From Megachile rotundata (Eukaryota; Arthropoda; Insecta; Hymenoptera; Megachilidae), in contig NW_027473369.1 in the NCBI RefSeq assembly GCF_050947335.1, positions 558,001 to 622,000 on the forward strand: a DNA stretch of 64,000 nucleotides. Reading direction: 5' to 3'. How positions within the stretch are numbered: position 1 is the stretch's first letter; each line of letters begins with the position of its first letter. Positions 15,030 through 32,000 of the stretch are shown piece after piece. The notes beneath the pieces are model-generated. The model was not told where the DNA came from. It ran no database searches and saw only the letters and a program-made list of their open reading frames with translations. A program made the translations under genes and the position numbers.

Positions 15030-16080
15030 CATACATTCAAAATCATGCAATCACAATCATACAGTCACAATCATGCAATCACAATCATACAATCACAATC
15101 ATACAATCACAATCATACAATCACAATCATACAATCACAATCATACAATCGCAAATCTTACAATCACAATCATACAATCTCAATCATACAATCACAATCA
15201 TACAATCATAATCATACAATTACAATCATACATCACAATCATACAATCACAATCATACAATCGCAATCATACAATCACAATCATACAATCGCAATCATAC
15301 AATTACAATCTCCCAAATACAATCTCCCAAATACAAACATACAATCACAATCATACAATCATAATCATATAATCACAACCATACTTTCACAATCATACAA
15401 TCACAATCATACAATCGCAATCATACAATCACAATCATACCATCACAATCATACAATCACAATCATACAATCACAATCATACTATCACAATCGTACAATC
15501 AAAATCGTACAATCACAATCGCACAACCACAATCAGACAATCACAATCATACAATCACAATCATACAATCACAATCATACAATCACAACCATACAATCAC
15601 AATCATACAATCACAATCATACTTTCACAATCATACTATCACAATCATACAATCGCAATCATACAATTACAATCTCCCAAATACAATCTCCCAAATACAA
15701 TCTCCCAAATACAATCATACAATCACAATCATACAATCACAATCATAAAATCACAATCGTACAATCACAATCGTACAATCATAATCATACAATCACAATC
15801 ATACAATCACAATCATACAATCACAATCATACAATCACAATCATACAATCACAATCATACAATCACAATCATACATTCAAAATCATGCAATCACAATCAT
15901 ACAATCACAATGATGCAATCACAATCATGCAATCACAATCATACATTCAAAATCGTGCAATCACAATCATACAGTCACAATCATGCAATCACAATCATAC
16001 AATCACAATCATACAATCACAATCATACAATCACAATCATACAATCACAATCATACAATCGCAATCATACAATCACAATC
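15030..16080. repeat. ATTCAAAATC / ATGCAATC mosaic, locally repeated
   Basis: ATTCAAAATC units lie near 15,033, 15,873 and 15,940. The last two form a compound block with ATGATGCAATC, ATGCAATC and ATTCAAAATCGTGC, which has a close relative at 58,525-58,650. A unique TCGCAAATCTTAC unit near 15,149 breaks the 14-bp register. There is no gene here. Confidence 0.75.
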
Positions 16081-19000
16081 ATACAATCTCAATCATACAA
16101 TCACAATCATACAATCGCAATCATACAATTACAATCTCCCAAATACAATCTCCCAAATACAAACATACAATCACAATCATACAATCATAATCATATAATC
16201 ACAACCATACTTTCACAATCATACAATCACAATCATACAATCGCAATCATACAATCACAATCATACAATCACAATCAAAGAATCACAATCGTACAATCAC
16301 AATCATACAATCACAATCATACAATCACAATCATACAATCACAATCATACAATCACAATCATACATCACAATCATACAATCACAATCATACAATCGCAAT
16401 CATACTATCACAATCATACAATCGCAATCATACAATTACAATCTCCCAAATACAATCTCCCAAATACAAACATACAATCACAATCATACAATCATAATCA
16501 TATAATCACAACCATACTTTCACAATCATACAATCACAATCATACAATCGCAATCATACAATCACAATCATACCATCACAATCATACAATCACAATCATA
16601 CAATCACAATCATACTATCACAATCGTACAATCAAAATCGTACAATCACAATCGCACAACCACAATCAGACAATCACAATCATACAATCACAATCATACA
16701 ATCACAATCATACAATCACAACCATACAATCACAATCATACAATCACAATCATACTTTCACAATCATACTATCACAATCATACAATCACAATCATACAAT
16801 CACAGTCATACAATCACAATCATACAATCACAATCATACTATCACAATCATACAATCACAATCATACAATCACAATCATACAATCACACTCATACAATCA
16901 CAATCATACAATCACAATCATACAATCACAATCATACAATCACAATCAAAGAATCACAATCATACAATTACAATCATACAATCGCAAGCATACAATCACA
17001 ATCATACCATCACAATCATACAATCACAATCATACAATCACAATCATACTATCACAATCGTACAATCAAAATCGTACAATCACAATCGCACAACCACAAT
17101 CAGACAATCACAATCATACAATCACAATCATACAATCACAATCATACAATCACAACCATACAATCACAATCATACAATCACAATCATACTTTCACAATCA
17201 TGCTATCACAATCATACAATCACAATCATACAATCACAGTCATACAATCACAATCATACAATCACAATCATACTATCACAATCATACAATCACAATCATA
17301 CAATCACAATCATACAATCACACTCATACAATCACAATCATACAATCACAATCATACAATCACAATCATACAATCACAATCAAAGAATCACAATCATACA
17401 ATTACAATCATACAATCGCAAGCATACAATCACAATCATACAATCTCAATCATACAATCAAAATCATACAATCATAATCATACAATTACAATCATACATC
17501 ACAATCATACAATCACAATCATACAATCGCAATCATACAATTACAATATCCCAAATACAATCTCCCAAATACAATCATACAACCACGATCATACAATCAC
17601 AATCATACAATCGCAAGCATACAATCACAATCATACAATCTCAATCATACAATCACAATCATACAATCATAATCATACAATTACAATCATACATCACAAT
17701 CATACAATCACAATCATAATTTCACAATCATACAATCACAATCATACAATCACAATCATACAATCACAATCATACAATCACAATCACACAATCACAATCA
17801 TACAATCACAATCATACAATCACAATCATACAATCACAATCATACATCACAATCATACAATCACAATCATACAATCGCAATCATACAATCACAATCATAC
17901 AATCGCAATCATACAATTACAATCTCCCAAATACAATCTCCCAAATACAAACATACAATCACAATCATACAATCATAATCATATAATCACAACCATACTT
18001 TCACAATCATACAATCACAATCATACAATCGCAATCATACAATCACAATCATACCATCACAATCATACAATCACAATCATACAATCACAATCATACTATC
18101 ACAATCGTACAATCAAAATCGTACAATCACAATCGCACAACCACAATCAGACAATCACAATCATACAATCACAATCATACAATCACAATCATACAATCAC
18201 AATCATACAATCACAATCATACAATCACAACCATACAATCACAATCATACAATCACAATCATACTTTCACAATCATACTATCACAATCATACAATCACAG
18301 TCATACAATCACAGTCATATTATCACAATCATACAATCACAATCATACAATCACACTCATACAATCACAATCATACAATCACAATCATACAATCACAATC
18401 ATACAGTCACAATCAAAGAATCACTATCATACAATCACAATCATACAATCGCAAGCATACAATCACAATCATACAATCTCAATCATACAATCAAAATCAT
18501 ACAATCATAATCATACAATTACAATCATACATCACAATCATACAATCACAATCATACAATCGCAATCATACAATTACAATATCCCAAATACAATCTCCCA
18601 AATACAATCATACAATCACGATCATACAATCACAATCATACAATCGCAAGCATACAATCACAATCATACAATCTCAATCATACAATCACAATCATACAAT
18701 CATAATCATACAATTACAATCATACATCACAATCATACAATCACAATCATAATTTCACAATCATACAATCACAATCATACAATCACAATCATACAATCAC
18801 AATCATACAATCACAATCATACAATCACAATCATACAATCACAATCATACAATCACAATCATACAATCACAATCATACAATCACAATCATACAATCACAA
18901 TCATACAATCACAATCATACAATCACAATCATACAATCACAATCATACAATCATAATCATACAATCACAATCATACAATCACAATCATACAATCACAATC

Positions 19001-19450
19001 ATGCAATCACAATCATACAATCATATTCATACAATCACAATCATACAATCACAATCGTACATTCACAATCGTACAATCACAATCGCACAACCTCAATCAG
19101 ACAATCACACTCATACAATCACAATCATACAATCACAATCATACAATCACAGTCATACAATCACAATCGTACAATCAAAATCGTACAATCACAATCGCAC
19201 AACCACAATCAGACAATCACAATCATACAATCACAATCATACAATCACAATCATACAATCACAACCATACAATCACAATCATACAATCACAATCATACTT
19301 TCACAATCATACTATCACAATCATACAATCACAATCATACAATCACAGTCATACAATCACAATCATACAATCACAATCATACTATCACAATCATACAATC
19401 ACAATCATACAATCACAATCATACAATCACACTCATACAATCACAATCAT
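16080..19450. repeat. ~3.3-kb higher-order block, first of three occurrences
   Basis: The landmark order (paired CTCCC boxes near 16,138, AAAG/CGTAC unit near 16,280, a 13-bp unit, TACAACCACGATC near 17,579, ATGCAATC/TATTCAT at 19001) recurs at about 27.4-30.7 kb (offset 11,335 at the left, 11,391 at the right) and 34.3-37.6 kb. The offset changes by 56 bp, four whole units, across the block. A GTCATATTATC variant near 18,314 replaces the GTCATACTATC found in the other two. Confidence 0.8.
18755..18953. repeat. Run of uninterrupted consensus units
   Basis: About 199 bp (14 units) of exact consensus lie between an AATTTC variant and a TCATAATC unit. Similar pure runs are at 22,279-22,449, 45,115-45,301, 47,616-47,802 and 60,642-60,840. 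These are the purest parts of the array and the likeliest sites of replication slippage. Confidence 0.9.
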
Positions 19451-19600
19451 ACAATCACAATCATACAATCACAATCATACAATCACAATCATGCAATCAC
19501 AATCATACAATCATATTCATACAATCACAATCATACAATCACAATCGTACATTCACAATCGTACAATCACAATCGCACAACCTCAATCAGACAATCACAC
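19001..19600. repeat. 490-bp repeat of the ATGCAATC/TATTCAT landmark
   Basis: The landmark block starts at 19001 and again at 19491, exactly 35 units apart. Other successive occurrences I located are at least about 1.5 kb apart, so this is a short local rearrangement. Between the two, the sequence passes through GTACAATCAAAATCGTAC and ATACTTTC units that normally belong to a different part of the higher-order repeat. Confidence 0.8.
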
Positions 19601-19729
19601 TCATACAATCACAATCATACAATCACAATCATACAATCACAATCATACAATCACAATCATACAATCACAATCATACTTTCACAATCATACAATCACAATC
19701 ATACAATCACAATCATACAATCACAATCA

Positions 19730-20736
19730 TACAATCACAATCATACAATCACAATCATACAATTACAATCTCCCAAATACAATCTCCCAAATACAATCAC
19801 ACAATCACAATCATACAATCACAATCATACAATCATAATCATACAATCACAACCATACTTTCACAATCATACAATCACAATCATACAATCGCAATCATAC
19901 AATCACAATCATACAATCGCAATCGTACAATTACAATCTCCCAAATACAATCGCCCAAATACAATCTCCCAAATACAATCAAACAATCACAATCATACAA
20001 TCACAATCATACAATCACAATCATACAATCACCATCATACAATCTCAATCATACAATCACAATCATACCATCACAATCGTACAATCACAATCGTACAATC
20101 ACAATCGCACAACCACAATCAGACAATCACAATCATACAGTCACAATCATACAATCACAATCATACAATCACAATCATACAATCACAATCGTACAATCAC
20201 AATCATACTTTCACAATCATACTATCACAATCATACAATCACAATCATACAATCACAGTCATACAATCACAATCATACAATCACAATCATACAATCACAA
20301 TCATACAATCACAATCATACAATCACAATCATACAATCACGATCATACAATCACGATCATACAATCACAGTCATACAATCACAATCATACAATCACAATC
20401 ATACTATCACAATCATACAATCACAATCATACAATCACAATCATACAATCACACTCATACAATCACAATCATACAATCACAATCATACAATCACAATCAT
20501 ACAATCACAATCAAAGAATCACAATCATACAATCACAATCATACAATCGCAAGCATACAATCACAATCATAGAATCTCAATCATACAATCAAAATCATAC
20601 AATCATAATCATAAAATTACAATCATACATCACAATCATACAATCACAATCATACAATCGCAATCATACAATTACAATATCCCAAATACAATCTCCCAAA
20701 TACAATCATACAATCACGATCATACAATCACAATCA
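19730..20736. repeat. 1,007-bp tandem duplication, copy 1
   Basis: The AATTACAATCTCCC junction is at 19761 here and 20768 in the next copy; consecutive CACGATCAT units lie at 20341 and 21348. Both copies carry the private CATAGAATCTC and CATAAAATTAC variants. The start is uncertain by about 20 bp because it lies in consensus units. The length is 72 units minus 1 bp, reflecting one 13-bp unit inside. Confidence 0.88.
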
Positions 20737-21743
20737 TACAATCACAATCATACAATCACAATCATACAATTACAATCTCCCAAATACAATCTCCCAAATA
20801 CAATCACACAATCACAATCATACAATCACAATCATACAATCATAATCATACAATCACAACCATACTTTCACAATCATACAATCACAATCATACAATCGCA
20901 ATCATACAATCACAATCATACAATCGCAATCGTACAATTACAATCTCCCAAATACAATCGCCCAAATACAATCTCCCAAATACAATCAAACAATCACAAT
21001 CATACAATCACAATCATACAATCACAATCATACAATCACCATCATACAATCTCAATCATACAATCACAATCATACCATCACAATCGTACAATCACAATCG
21101 TACAATCACAATCGCACAACCACAATCAGACAATCACAATCATACAGTCACAATCATACAATCACAATCATACAATCACAATCATACAATCACAATCGTA
21201 CAATCACAATCATACTTTCACAATCATACTATCACAATCATACAATCACAATCATACAATCACAGTCATACAATCACAATCATACAATCACAATCATACA
21301 ATCACAATCATACAATCACAATCATACAATCACAATCATACAATCACGATCATACAATCACGATCATACAATCACAGTCATACAATCACAATCATACAAT
21401 CACAATCATACTATCACAATCATACAATCACAATCATACAATCACAATCATACAATCACACTCATACAATCACAATCATACAATCACAATCATACAATCA
21501 CAATCATACAATCACAATCAAAGAATCACAATCATACAATCACAATCATACAATCGCAAGCATACAATCACAATCATAGAATCTCAATCATACAATCAAA
21601 ATCATACAATCATAATCATAAAATTACAATCATACATCACAATCATACAATCACAATCATACAATCGCAATCATACAATTACAATATCCCAAATACAATC
21701 TCCCAAATACAATCATACAATCACGATCATACAATCACAATCA
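20737..21743. repeat. 1,007-bp tandem duplication, copy 2
   Basis: This is the partner of 19730-20736, with the same order of CTCCC/CGCCC/CTCCC boxes (near 20,940-20,985), CACCATC, TACAGTC, double CACGATC and AAAGAATC units. It joins directly to a partial third copy. Confidence 0.88.
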
Positions 21744-22140
21744 TACAATCACAATCATACTATCACAATCATACAATCACAATCATACAATCACAGTCAT
21801 ACAATCACAATCATACAATCACAATCATACTATCACAATCATACAATCACAATCATACAATCACAATCATACAATCACACTCATACAATCACAATCATAC
21901 AATCACAATCATACAATCACAATCATACAATCACAATCAAAGAATCACAATCATACAATCACAATCATACAATCGCAAGCATACAATCACAATCATACAA
22001 TCTCAATCATACAATCAAAATCATACAATCATAATCATAAAATTACAATCATACATCACAATCATACAATCACAATCATACAATCGCAATCATACAATTA
22101 CAATATCCCAAATACAATCTCCCAAATACAATCATACAAT
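21744..22140. repeat. Partial third copy (~0.4 kb) after the 1,007-bp duplication
   Basis: The CACAGTC unit with G at 21796 matches G at 21377, 419 bp upstream (30 units minus 1 bp). The order CACAGTC, ATACTATC, CACACTC, AAAGAATC, CGCAAGC, ATATCCC and CACGATC is kept. CATACAATCTC replaces the CATAGAATCTC of the two full copies, so it is related but not identical. From about 22,140 the array resumes the order seen near 18,610. Confidence 0.75.
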
Positions 22141-25100
22141 CACGATCATACAATCACAATCATACAATCGCAAGCATACAATCACAATCATACAATCTCA
22201 ATCATACAATCACAATCATACAATCATAATCATACAATTACAATCATACATCACAATCATACAATCACAATCATAATTTCACAATCATACAATCACAATC
22301 ATACAATCACAATCATACAATCACAATCATACAATCACAATCATACAATCACAATCATACAATCACAATCATACAATCACAATCATACAATCACAATCAT
22401 ACAATCACAATCATACAATCACAATCATACAATCACAATCATACAATCATAATCATACAATCACAATCATACAATCACAATCATACAATCACAATCATGC
22501 AATCACAATCATACAATCATATTCATACAATCACAATCATACAATCACAATCGTACATTCACAATCGTACAATCACAATCGCACAACCTCAATCAGACAA
22601 TCACACTCATACAATCACAATCATACAATCACAATCATACAATCACAATCATACAATCACAATCATACAATCACAATCATACTTTCACAATCATACAATC
22701 ACAATCATACAATCACAATCATACAATCCCAATCATACAATCACAATCATACAATTACAATCTCCCAAATACAATCTCCCAAATACAATCACACAATCAC
22801 AATCATACAATCACAATCATACAATCATAATCATACAATCACAACCATACTTTCACAATCATACAATCACAATCATACAATCGCAATCATACAATCACAA
22901 TCATACAATCGCAATCGTACAATTACAATCTCCCAAATACAATCGCCCAAATACAATCTCCCAAATACAATCAAACAATCACAATCATACAATCACAATC
23001 ATACAATCACAATCATACAATCACCATCATACAATCTCAATCATACAATCACAATCATACCATCACAATCGTACAATCACAATCGTACAATCACAATCGC
23101 ACAACCACAAACAGACAATCACAATCATACAGTCACAATCATACAATCACAATCATACAATCACAATCATACAATCACAATCGTACAATCACAATCATAC
23201 TTTCACAATCATACTATCACAATCATACAATCACAATCATACAATCACAGTCATACAATCACAATCATACAATCACAATCATACAATCACAATCATACAA
23301 TCACAATCATACAATCACAATCATACAATCACAATCATACAATCACGATCATACAATCACAGTCATACAATCACAATCATACAATCACAATCATACTATC
23401 ACAATCATACAATCACAATCATACAATCACAATCATACAATCACACTCATACAATCACAATCATACAATCACAATCATACAATCACAATCATACAATCAC
23501 AATCAAAGAATCACAATCATACAATCACAATCATACAATCGCAAGCATACAATCACAATCATAGAATCTCAATCATACAATCAAAATCATACAATCATAA
23601 TCATAAAATTACAATCATACATCACAATCATACAATCACAATCATACAATCGCAATCATACAATTACAATATCCCAAATACAATCTCCCAAATACAATCA
23701 TACAATCACGATCATACAATCACAATCATACAATCGCAAGCATACAATCACAATCATACAATCTCAATCATACAATCACAATCATACAATCATAATCATA
23801 CAATTACAATCATACATCACAATCATACAATCACAATCATAATTTCACAATCATACAATCACAATCATACAATCACAATCATACAATCACAATCATACAA
23901 TCACAATCATACAATCACAATCATACAATCACAATCATACAATCACAATCATACAATCACAATCATACATCACAATCATACAATCACAATCATACAATCG
24001 CAATCATACAATCACAATCATACAATCGCAATCATACAATTACAATCTCCCAAATACAATCTCCCAAATACAAACATACAACCACAATCATACAATCGTA
24101 TTCATATAATCACAACCATACTTTCACAATCATACAATCACAATCATACAATCGCAATCATACAATCACAATCATACCATCACAATCATACAATCACAAT
24201 CATACAATCACAATCATACTATCACAATCGTACAATCAAAATCGTACAATCACAATCGCACAACCACAATCAGACAATCACAATCATACAATCACAATCA
24301 TACAATCACAATCATACAATCACAACCATACAATCACAATCATACAATCACAATCATACTTTCACAATCATACTATCACAATCATACAATCACAATCATA
24401 CAATCACAGTCATACAATCACAATCATACAATCACAATCATACTATCACAATCATACAATCACAATCATACAATCACAATCATACAATCACACTCATACA
24501 ATCACAATCATACAATCACAATCATACAATCACAATCATACAATCACAATCAAAGAATCACAATCATACAATCACAATCATACAATCGCAAGCATACAAT
24601 CACAATCATACAATCTCAATCATACAATCAAAATCATACAATCATAATCATACAATTACAATCATACATCACAATCATACAATCACAATCATACAATCGC
24701 AATCATACAATTACAATATCCCAAATACAATCTCCCAAATACAATCATACAATCACGATCATACAATCACAATCATACAATCGCAAGCATACAATCACAA
24801 TCATACAATCTCAATCATACAATCACAATCATGCAATCATAATCATACAATTACAATCATACATCACAATCATACAATCACAATCATAATTTCACAATCA
24901 TACAATCACAATCATACAATCACAATCATACAATCACAATCATACAATCACAATCATACAATCACAATCATACAATCACAATCATACAATCACAATCATA
25001 CAATCACAATCATACAATCACAATCATACAATCATAATCATACAATCACAATCATACAATCACAATCATACAATCACAATCATGCAATCACAATCATACA

Positions 25101-26030
25101 ATCATATTCATACAATCACAATCATACAATCACAATCGTACATTCACAATCGTACAATCACAATCGCACAACCTCAATCAGACAATCACACTCATACAAT
25201 CACAATCATACAATCACAATCATACAATCACAATCATACAATCACAATCATACAATCACAATCATACTTTCACAATCATACAATCACAATCATACAATCA
25301 CAATCATACAATCACAATCATACAATTACAATCTCCCAAATACAATCTCCCAAATACAATCATACAATCACAATCATACAATCACAATCATACAATCATA
25401 ATCATACAATCACAACCATACATTCACAATCATACAATGACAATCATACAATCGCAATCGTACAATCACAATCATACAATCGCAATCATACAATTACAAT
25501 CTCCCAAATACAATCGCCCAAATACAATCTCCCAAATACAATCAAACAATCACAATCATACAATCACAATCATACAATCACAATCATACAATCACCATCA
25601 TACAATCTCAATCATACAATCACAATCATACCATCACAATCGTACAATCACAATCGTACAATCACAATCGCACAACCACAATCAGACAATCACAATCATA
25701 CAGCCACAATCATACAATCACAATCATACAATCACAATCATACAATCACAATCGTACAATCACAATCATACTTTCACAATCATACTATCACAATCATACA
25801 ATCACAATCATACAATCACAGTCATACAATCACAATCATACAATCACAATCATACTATCACAATCATACAATCACAATCATACAATCACAATCATACAAC
25901 ACACTCATACAATCACAATCATACAATCACAATCATACAATCACAATCATACAATCACAATCATACAATCACAATCATACAATCACAATCAAAGAATCAC
26001 AATCATACAATCGCAAGCATACAATCACAA
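22140..26030. repeat. Satellite, ~2.6-kb higher-order units
   Basis: The landmark block at 22497 and 25082 is 2,585 bp apart, with the usual series of boxes between. Private variants include ACAATCCCAATC near 22,731, ACAAACAGACAATC near 23,107, ATCGTATTCATATAATC near 24,090, and ACAACACACTC near 25,898, a short unit that breaks the register. No gene is present. Confidence 0.8.
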
Positions 26031-29000
26031 TCATACAATCTCAATCATACAATCACAATCATACAATCATAATCATACAATTACAATCATACAATCACAA
26101 TCATACAATCGCAATCATACAATTACAATATCCCAAATACAATCTCCCAAATACAATCATACAATCACGATCATAATATCACAATCATACAATCGCAAGC
26201 ATACAATCACAATCATACAATCTCAATCATACAATCACAATCATACAATCACAATCATACAAGCACAATCATAATTTCACAATCATACAATCACAATCAT
26301 ACAATCACAATCATACAATCACAATCATACAATCACAATCATACAATCACAATCATACAATCACAATCATACAATCACAATCATACAATCATAATCATAC
26401 AATCACAATCATACAATCACAATCATACAATCACAATCATACAATCACAATCATACAATCGCAAGCATACAATCACAATCATACAATCTCAATCATACAA
26501 TCACAATCATACAATCATAATCATACAATTACAATCATACATCACAATCATACAATCACAATCATACAATCGCAATCATACAGTCACAATCATACAATCG
26601 CAATCATACAATTACAATCTCCCAAATACAATCGCCCAAATACAAGATCCCAAATACAATCAAACAATCGCAATCATACAATCACAATCATACAATCATA
26701 ATCATACAATCACAATCATACTTTCGCAATCATACAATCACAATCATACAATCACAATCATACAATCACAATCATACAATCACAATCATACAATCACAAT
26801 CATACAATCTCAATCATACAATCACAATCATACAACCACAATCATACATCACAACCATACAATCACAATCATACAATCGCAATCATACAATCACAATCAT
26901 ACAATCGCAATCATACAATTACAATCTCCCAAATACAATCTCCCAAATACAATCATACAATCACAATCATACAATCACAATCATACAATCATAATCATAG
27001 AATCACAATCATACAAGTACAATCTCCCAAATACAATCGCCCAAATACAATCTCCCAAATACAATCAAACAATCACAATCATACAATCACAATCATACAA
27101 TCACAATCATACAATCACAATCATACAATCACAATCGTACTATCACAATCGTACAATCACAATCGGACAATCACAATCGCACAACCACAATCAGACAATC
27201 ACAATCATACAATCACAATCATACAATCACAATCATACAATCACAATCATACAATCACAATCATACAATCACAATCATACTTTCACAATCATAATATCAC
27301 AATCATACAATCACAATCATACAATCACAGTCATACAATCACAATGATACAATCACAATCATACTATCACAATCATACAATCACAATCATACAATCACAA
27401 TCATACATCACAATCATACAATCACAATCATACAATCGCAATCATACAATCGCAATCATACAATTACAATCTCCCAAATACAATCTCCCAAATACAAACA
27501 TACAATCACAATCATACAATCATAATCATATAATCACAACCATACTTTCACAATCATACAATCACAATCATACAATCGCAATCATACAATCACAATCATA
27601 CAATCACAATCAAAGAATCACAATCGTACAATCACAATCATACAATCACAATCATACAATCACAATCATACAATCACAATCATACAATCACAATCATACA
27701 TCACAATCATACAATCACAATCATACAATCGCAATCATACTATCACAATCATACAATCGCAATCATACAATTACAATCTCCCAAATACAATCTCCCAAAT
27801 ACAAACATACAATCACAATCATACAATCATAATCATATAATCACAACCATACTTTCACAATCATACAATCACAATCATACAATCGCAATCATACAATCAC
27901 AATCATACCATCACAATCATACAATCACAATCATACAATCACAATCATACTATCACAATCGTACAATCAAAATCGTACAATCACAATCGCACAACCACAA
28001 TCAGACAATCACAATCATACAATCACAATCATACAATCACAATCATACAATCACAACCATACAATCACAATCATACAATCACAATCATACTTTCACAATC
28101 ATACTATCACAATCATACAATCACAATCATACAATCACAGTCATACAATCACAATCATACAATCACAATCATACTATCACAATCATACAATCACAATCAT
28201 ACAATCACAATCATACAATCACACTCATACAATCACAATCATACAATCACAATCATACAATCACAATCATACAATCACAATCAAAGAATCACAATCATAC
28301 AATTACAATCATACAATCGCAAGCATACAATCACAATCATACCATCACAATCATACAATCACAATCATACAATCACAATCATACTATCACAATCGTACAA
28401 TCAAAATCGTACAATCACAATCGCACAACCACAATCAGACAATCACAATCATACAATCACAATCATACAATCACAATCATACAATCACAACCATACAATC
28501 ACAATCATACAATCACAATCATACTTTCACAATCATACTATCACAATCATACAATCACAATCATACAATCACAGTCATACAATCACAATCATACAATCAC
28601 AATCATACTATCACAATCATACAATCACAATCATACAATCACAATCATACAATCACACTCATACAATCACAATCATACAATCACAATCATACAATCACAA
28701 TCATACAATCACAATCATACAATCACAATCAAAGAATCACAATCATACAATTACAATCATACAATCGCAAGCATACAATCACAATCATACAATCTCAATC
28801 ATACAATCAAAATCATACAATCATAATCATACAATTACAATCATACATCACAATCATACAATCACAATCATACAATCGCAATCATACAATTACAATATCC
28901 CAAATACAATCTCCCAAATACAATCATACAACCACGATCATACAATCACAATCATACAATCGCAAGCATACAATCACAATCATACAATCTCAATCATACA

Positions 29001-32000
29001 ATCACAATCATACAATCATAATCATACAATTACAATCATACATCACAATCATACAATCACAATCATAATTTCACAATCATACAATCACAATCATACAATC
29101 ACAATCATACAATCACAATCATACAATCACAATCACACAATCACAATCATACAATCACAATCATACAATCACAATCATACAATCACAATCATACATCACA
29201 ATCATACAATCACAATCATACAATCGCAATCATACAATCACAATCATACAATCGCAATCATACAATTACAATCTCCCAAATTCAATCTCCCAAATACAAA
29301 CATACAATCACAATCATACAATCATAATCATATAATCACAACCATACCTTCACAATCATACAATCACAATCATACAATCGCAATCATACAATCACAATCA
29401 TACCATCACAATCATACAATCACAATCATACAATCACAATCATACAATCACAATCATACTATCACAATCGTACAATCAAAATCGTACAATCACAATCGCA
29501 CAACCACAATCAGACAATCACAATCATACAATCACAATCATACAATCACAATCATACAATCACAATCATACAATCACAATCATACAATCACAACCATACA
29601 ATCACAATCATACAATCACAATCATACTTTCACAATCATACTATCACAATCATACAATCACAGTCATACAATCACAGTCATACTATCACAATCATACAAT
29701 CACAATCATACTATCACAATCATACAATCACAATCATACAATCACAATCATACAATCACACTCATACAATCACAATCATACAATCACAATCATACAATCA
29801 CAATCATACAATCACAATCATACAGTCACAATCAAAGAATCACTATCATACAATCACAATCATACAATCGCAAGCATACAATCACAATCATACAATCTCA
29901 ATCATACAATCAAAATCATACAATCATAATCATACAATTACAATCATACATCACAATCATACAATCACAATGATACAATCGCAATCATACAATTACAATA
30001 TCCCAAATACAATCTCCCAAATACAATCATACAATCACGATCATACAATCACAATCATACAATCGCAAGCATACAATCACAATCATACAATCTCAATCAT
30101 ACAATCACAATCATACAATCATAATCATACAATTACAATCATACATCACAATCATACAATCACAATCATAATTTCACAATCATACAATCACAATCATACA
30201 ATCACAATCATACAATCACAATCATACAATCACAATCATACAATCACAATCATACAATCACAATCATACAATCACAATCATACAATCACAATCATACAAT
30301 CACAATCATACAATCACAATCATACAATCACAATCATACAATCATAATCATACAATCACAATCATACAATCACAATCATACAATCACAATCATGCAATCA
30401 CAATCATACAATCATATTCATACAATCACAATCATACAATCACAATCGTACATTCACAATCGTACAATCACAATCGCACAACCTCAATCAGACAATCACA
30501 CTCATACAATCACAATCATACAATCACAATCATACAATCACAATCATACAATCACAATCATACAATCACAATCATACTTTCACAATCATACAATCACAAT
30601 CATACAATCACAATCATACAATTACAATCTCCCAAATACAATCTCCCAAATACAATCATACAATCACAATCATACAATCACAATCATACAATCATAATCA
30701 TACAATCACAACCATACTTTCACAATCATACAATCACAATCATACAATCGCAATCATACAATCACAATCATACAATCGCAATCATACAATTACAATCTCC
30801 CAAATACAATCGCCCAAATACAATCTCCCAAATACAATCAAACAATCACAATCATACAATCACAATCATACAATCACAATCATACAATCACCATCATACA
30901 ATCTCAATCATACAATCACAATCATACCATCACAATCGTACAATCACAATCGTACAATCACAATCGCACAACCACAATCAGACAATCACAATCATACAGT
31001 CACAATCATACAATCACAATCATACAATCACAATCGTACAATCACAATCGTACAATCACAATCATACTTTCACAATCATACTATCACAATCATACAATCA
31101 CAATCATACAATCACAGTCATACAATCACAATCATACAATCACAATCATACAATCACAATCATACAATCACAATCATACAATCACAATCATACAATCACA
31201 ATCATACAATCACAATCATACAATCACAGTCATACAATCACAATCATACAATCACAATCATACTATCACAATCATACAATCACAATCATACAATCACAAT
31301 CATACAATCACACTCATACAATCACAATCATACAATCACAATCATACAATCACAATCATACAATCACAATCAAAGAATCACAATCATACAATCACAATCA
31401 TACAATCGCAAGCATACAATCACAATCATACAATCTCAATCATACAATCAAAATCATACAATCATAATCATAAAATTACAATCATACATCACAATCATAC
31501 AATCACAATCATACAATCGCAATCATACAATTACAATATCCCAAATACAATCTCCCAAATACAATCATACAATCACGATCATACAATCACAATCATACAA
31601 TCGCAAGCATACAATCACAATCATACAATCTCAATCATACAATCACAATCATACAATCATAATCATACAATTACAATCATACATCACAATCATACAATCA
31701 CAATCATAATTTCACAATCATACAATCACAATCATACAATCACAATCATACAATCACAATCATACAATCACAATCATACAATCTCAATCATACAATCACA
31801 ATCATACAATCACAATCATACAATCACAATCATACAATCATAATCATACAATCACAATCATACAATCACAATCATACAATCACAATCATGCAATCACAAT
31901 CATACAATCATATTCATACAATCACAATCATACAATCACAATCGTACATTCACAATCGTACAATCACAATCGCACAACCTCAATCAGACAATCACACTCA

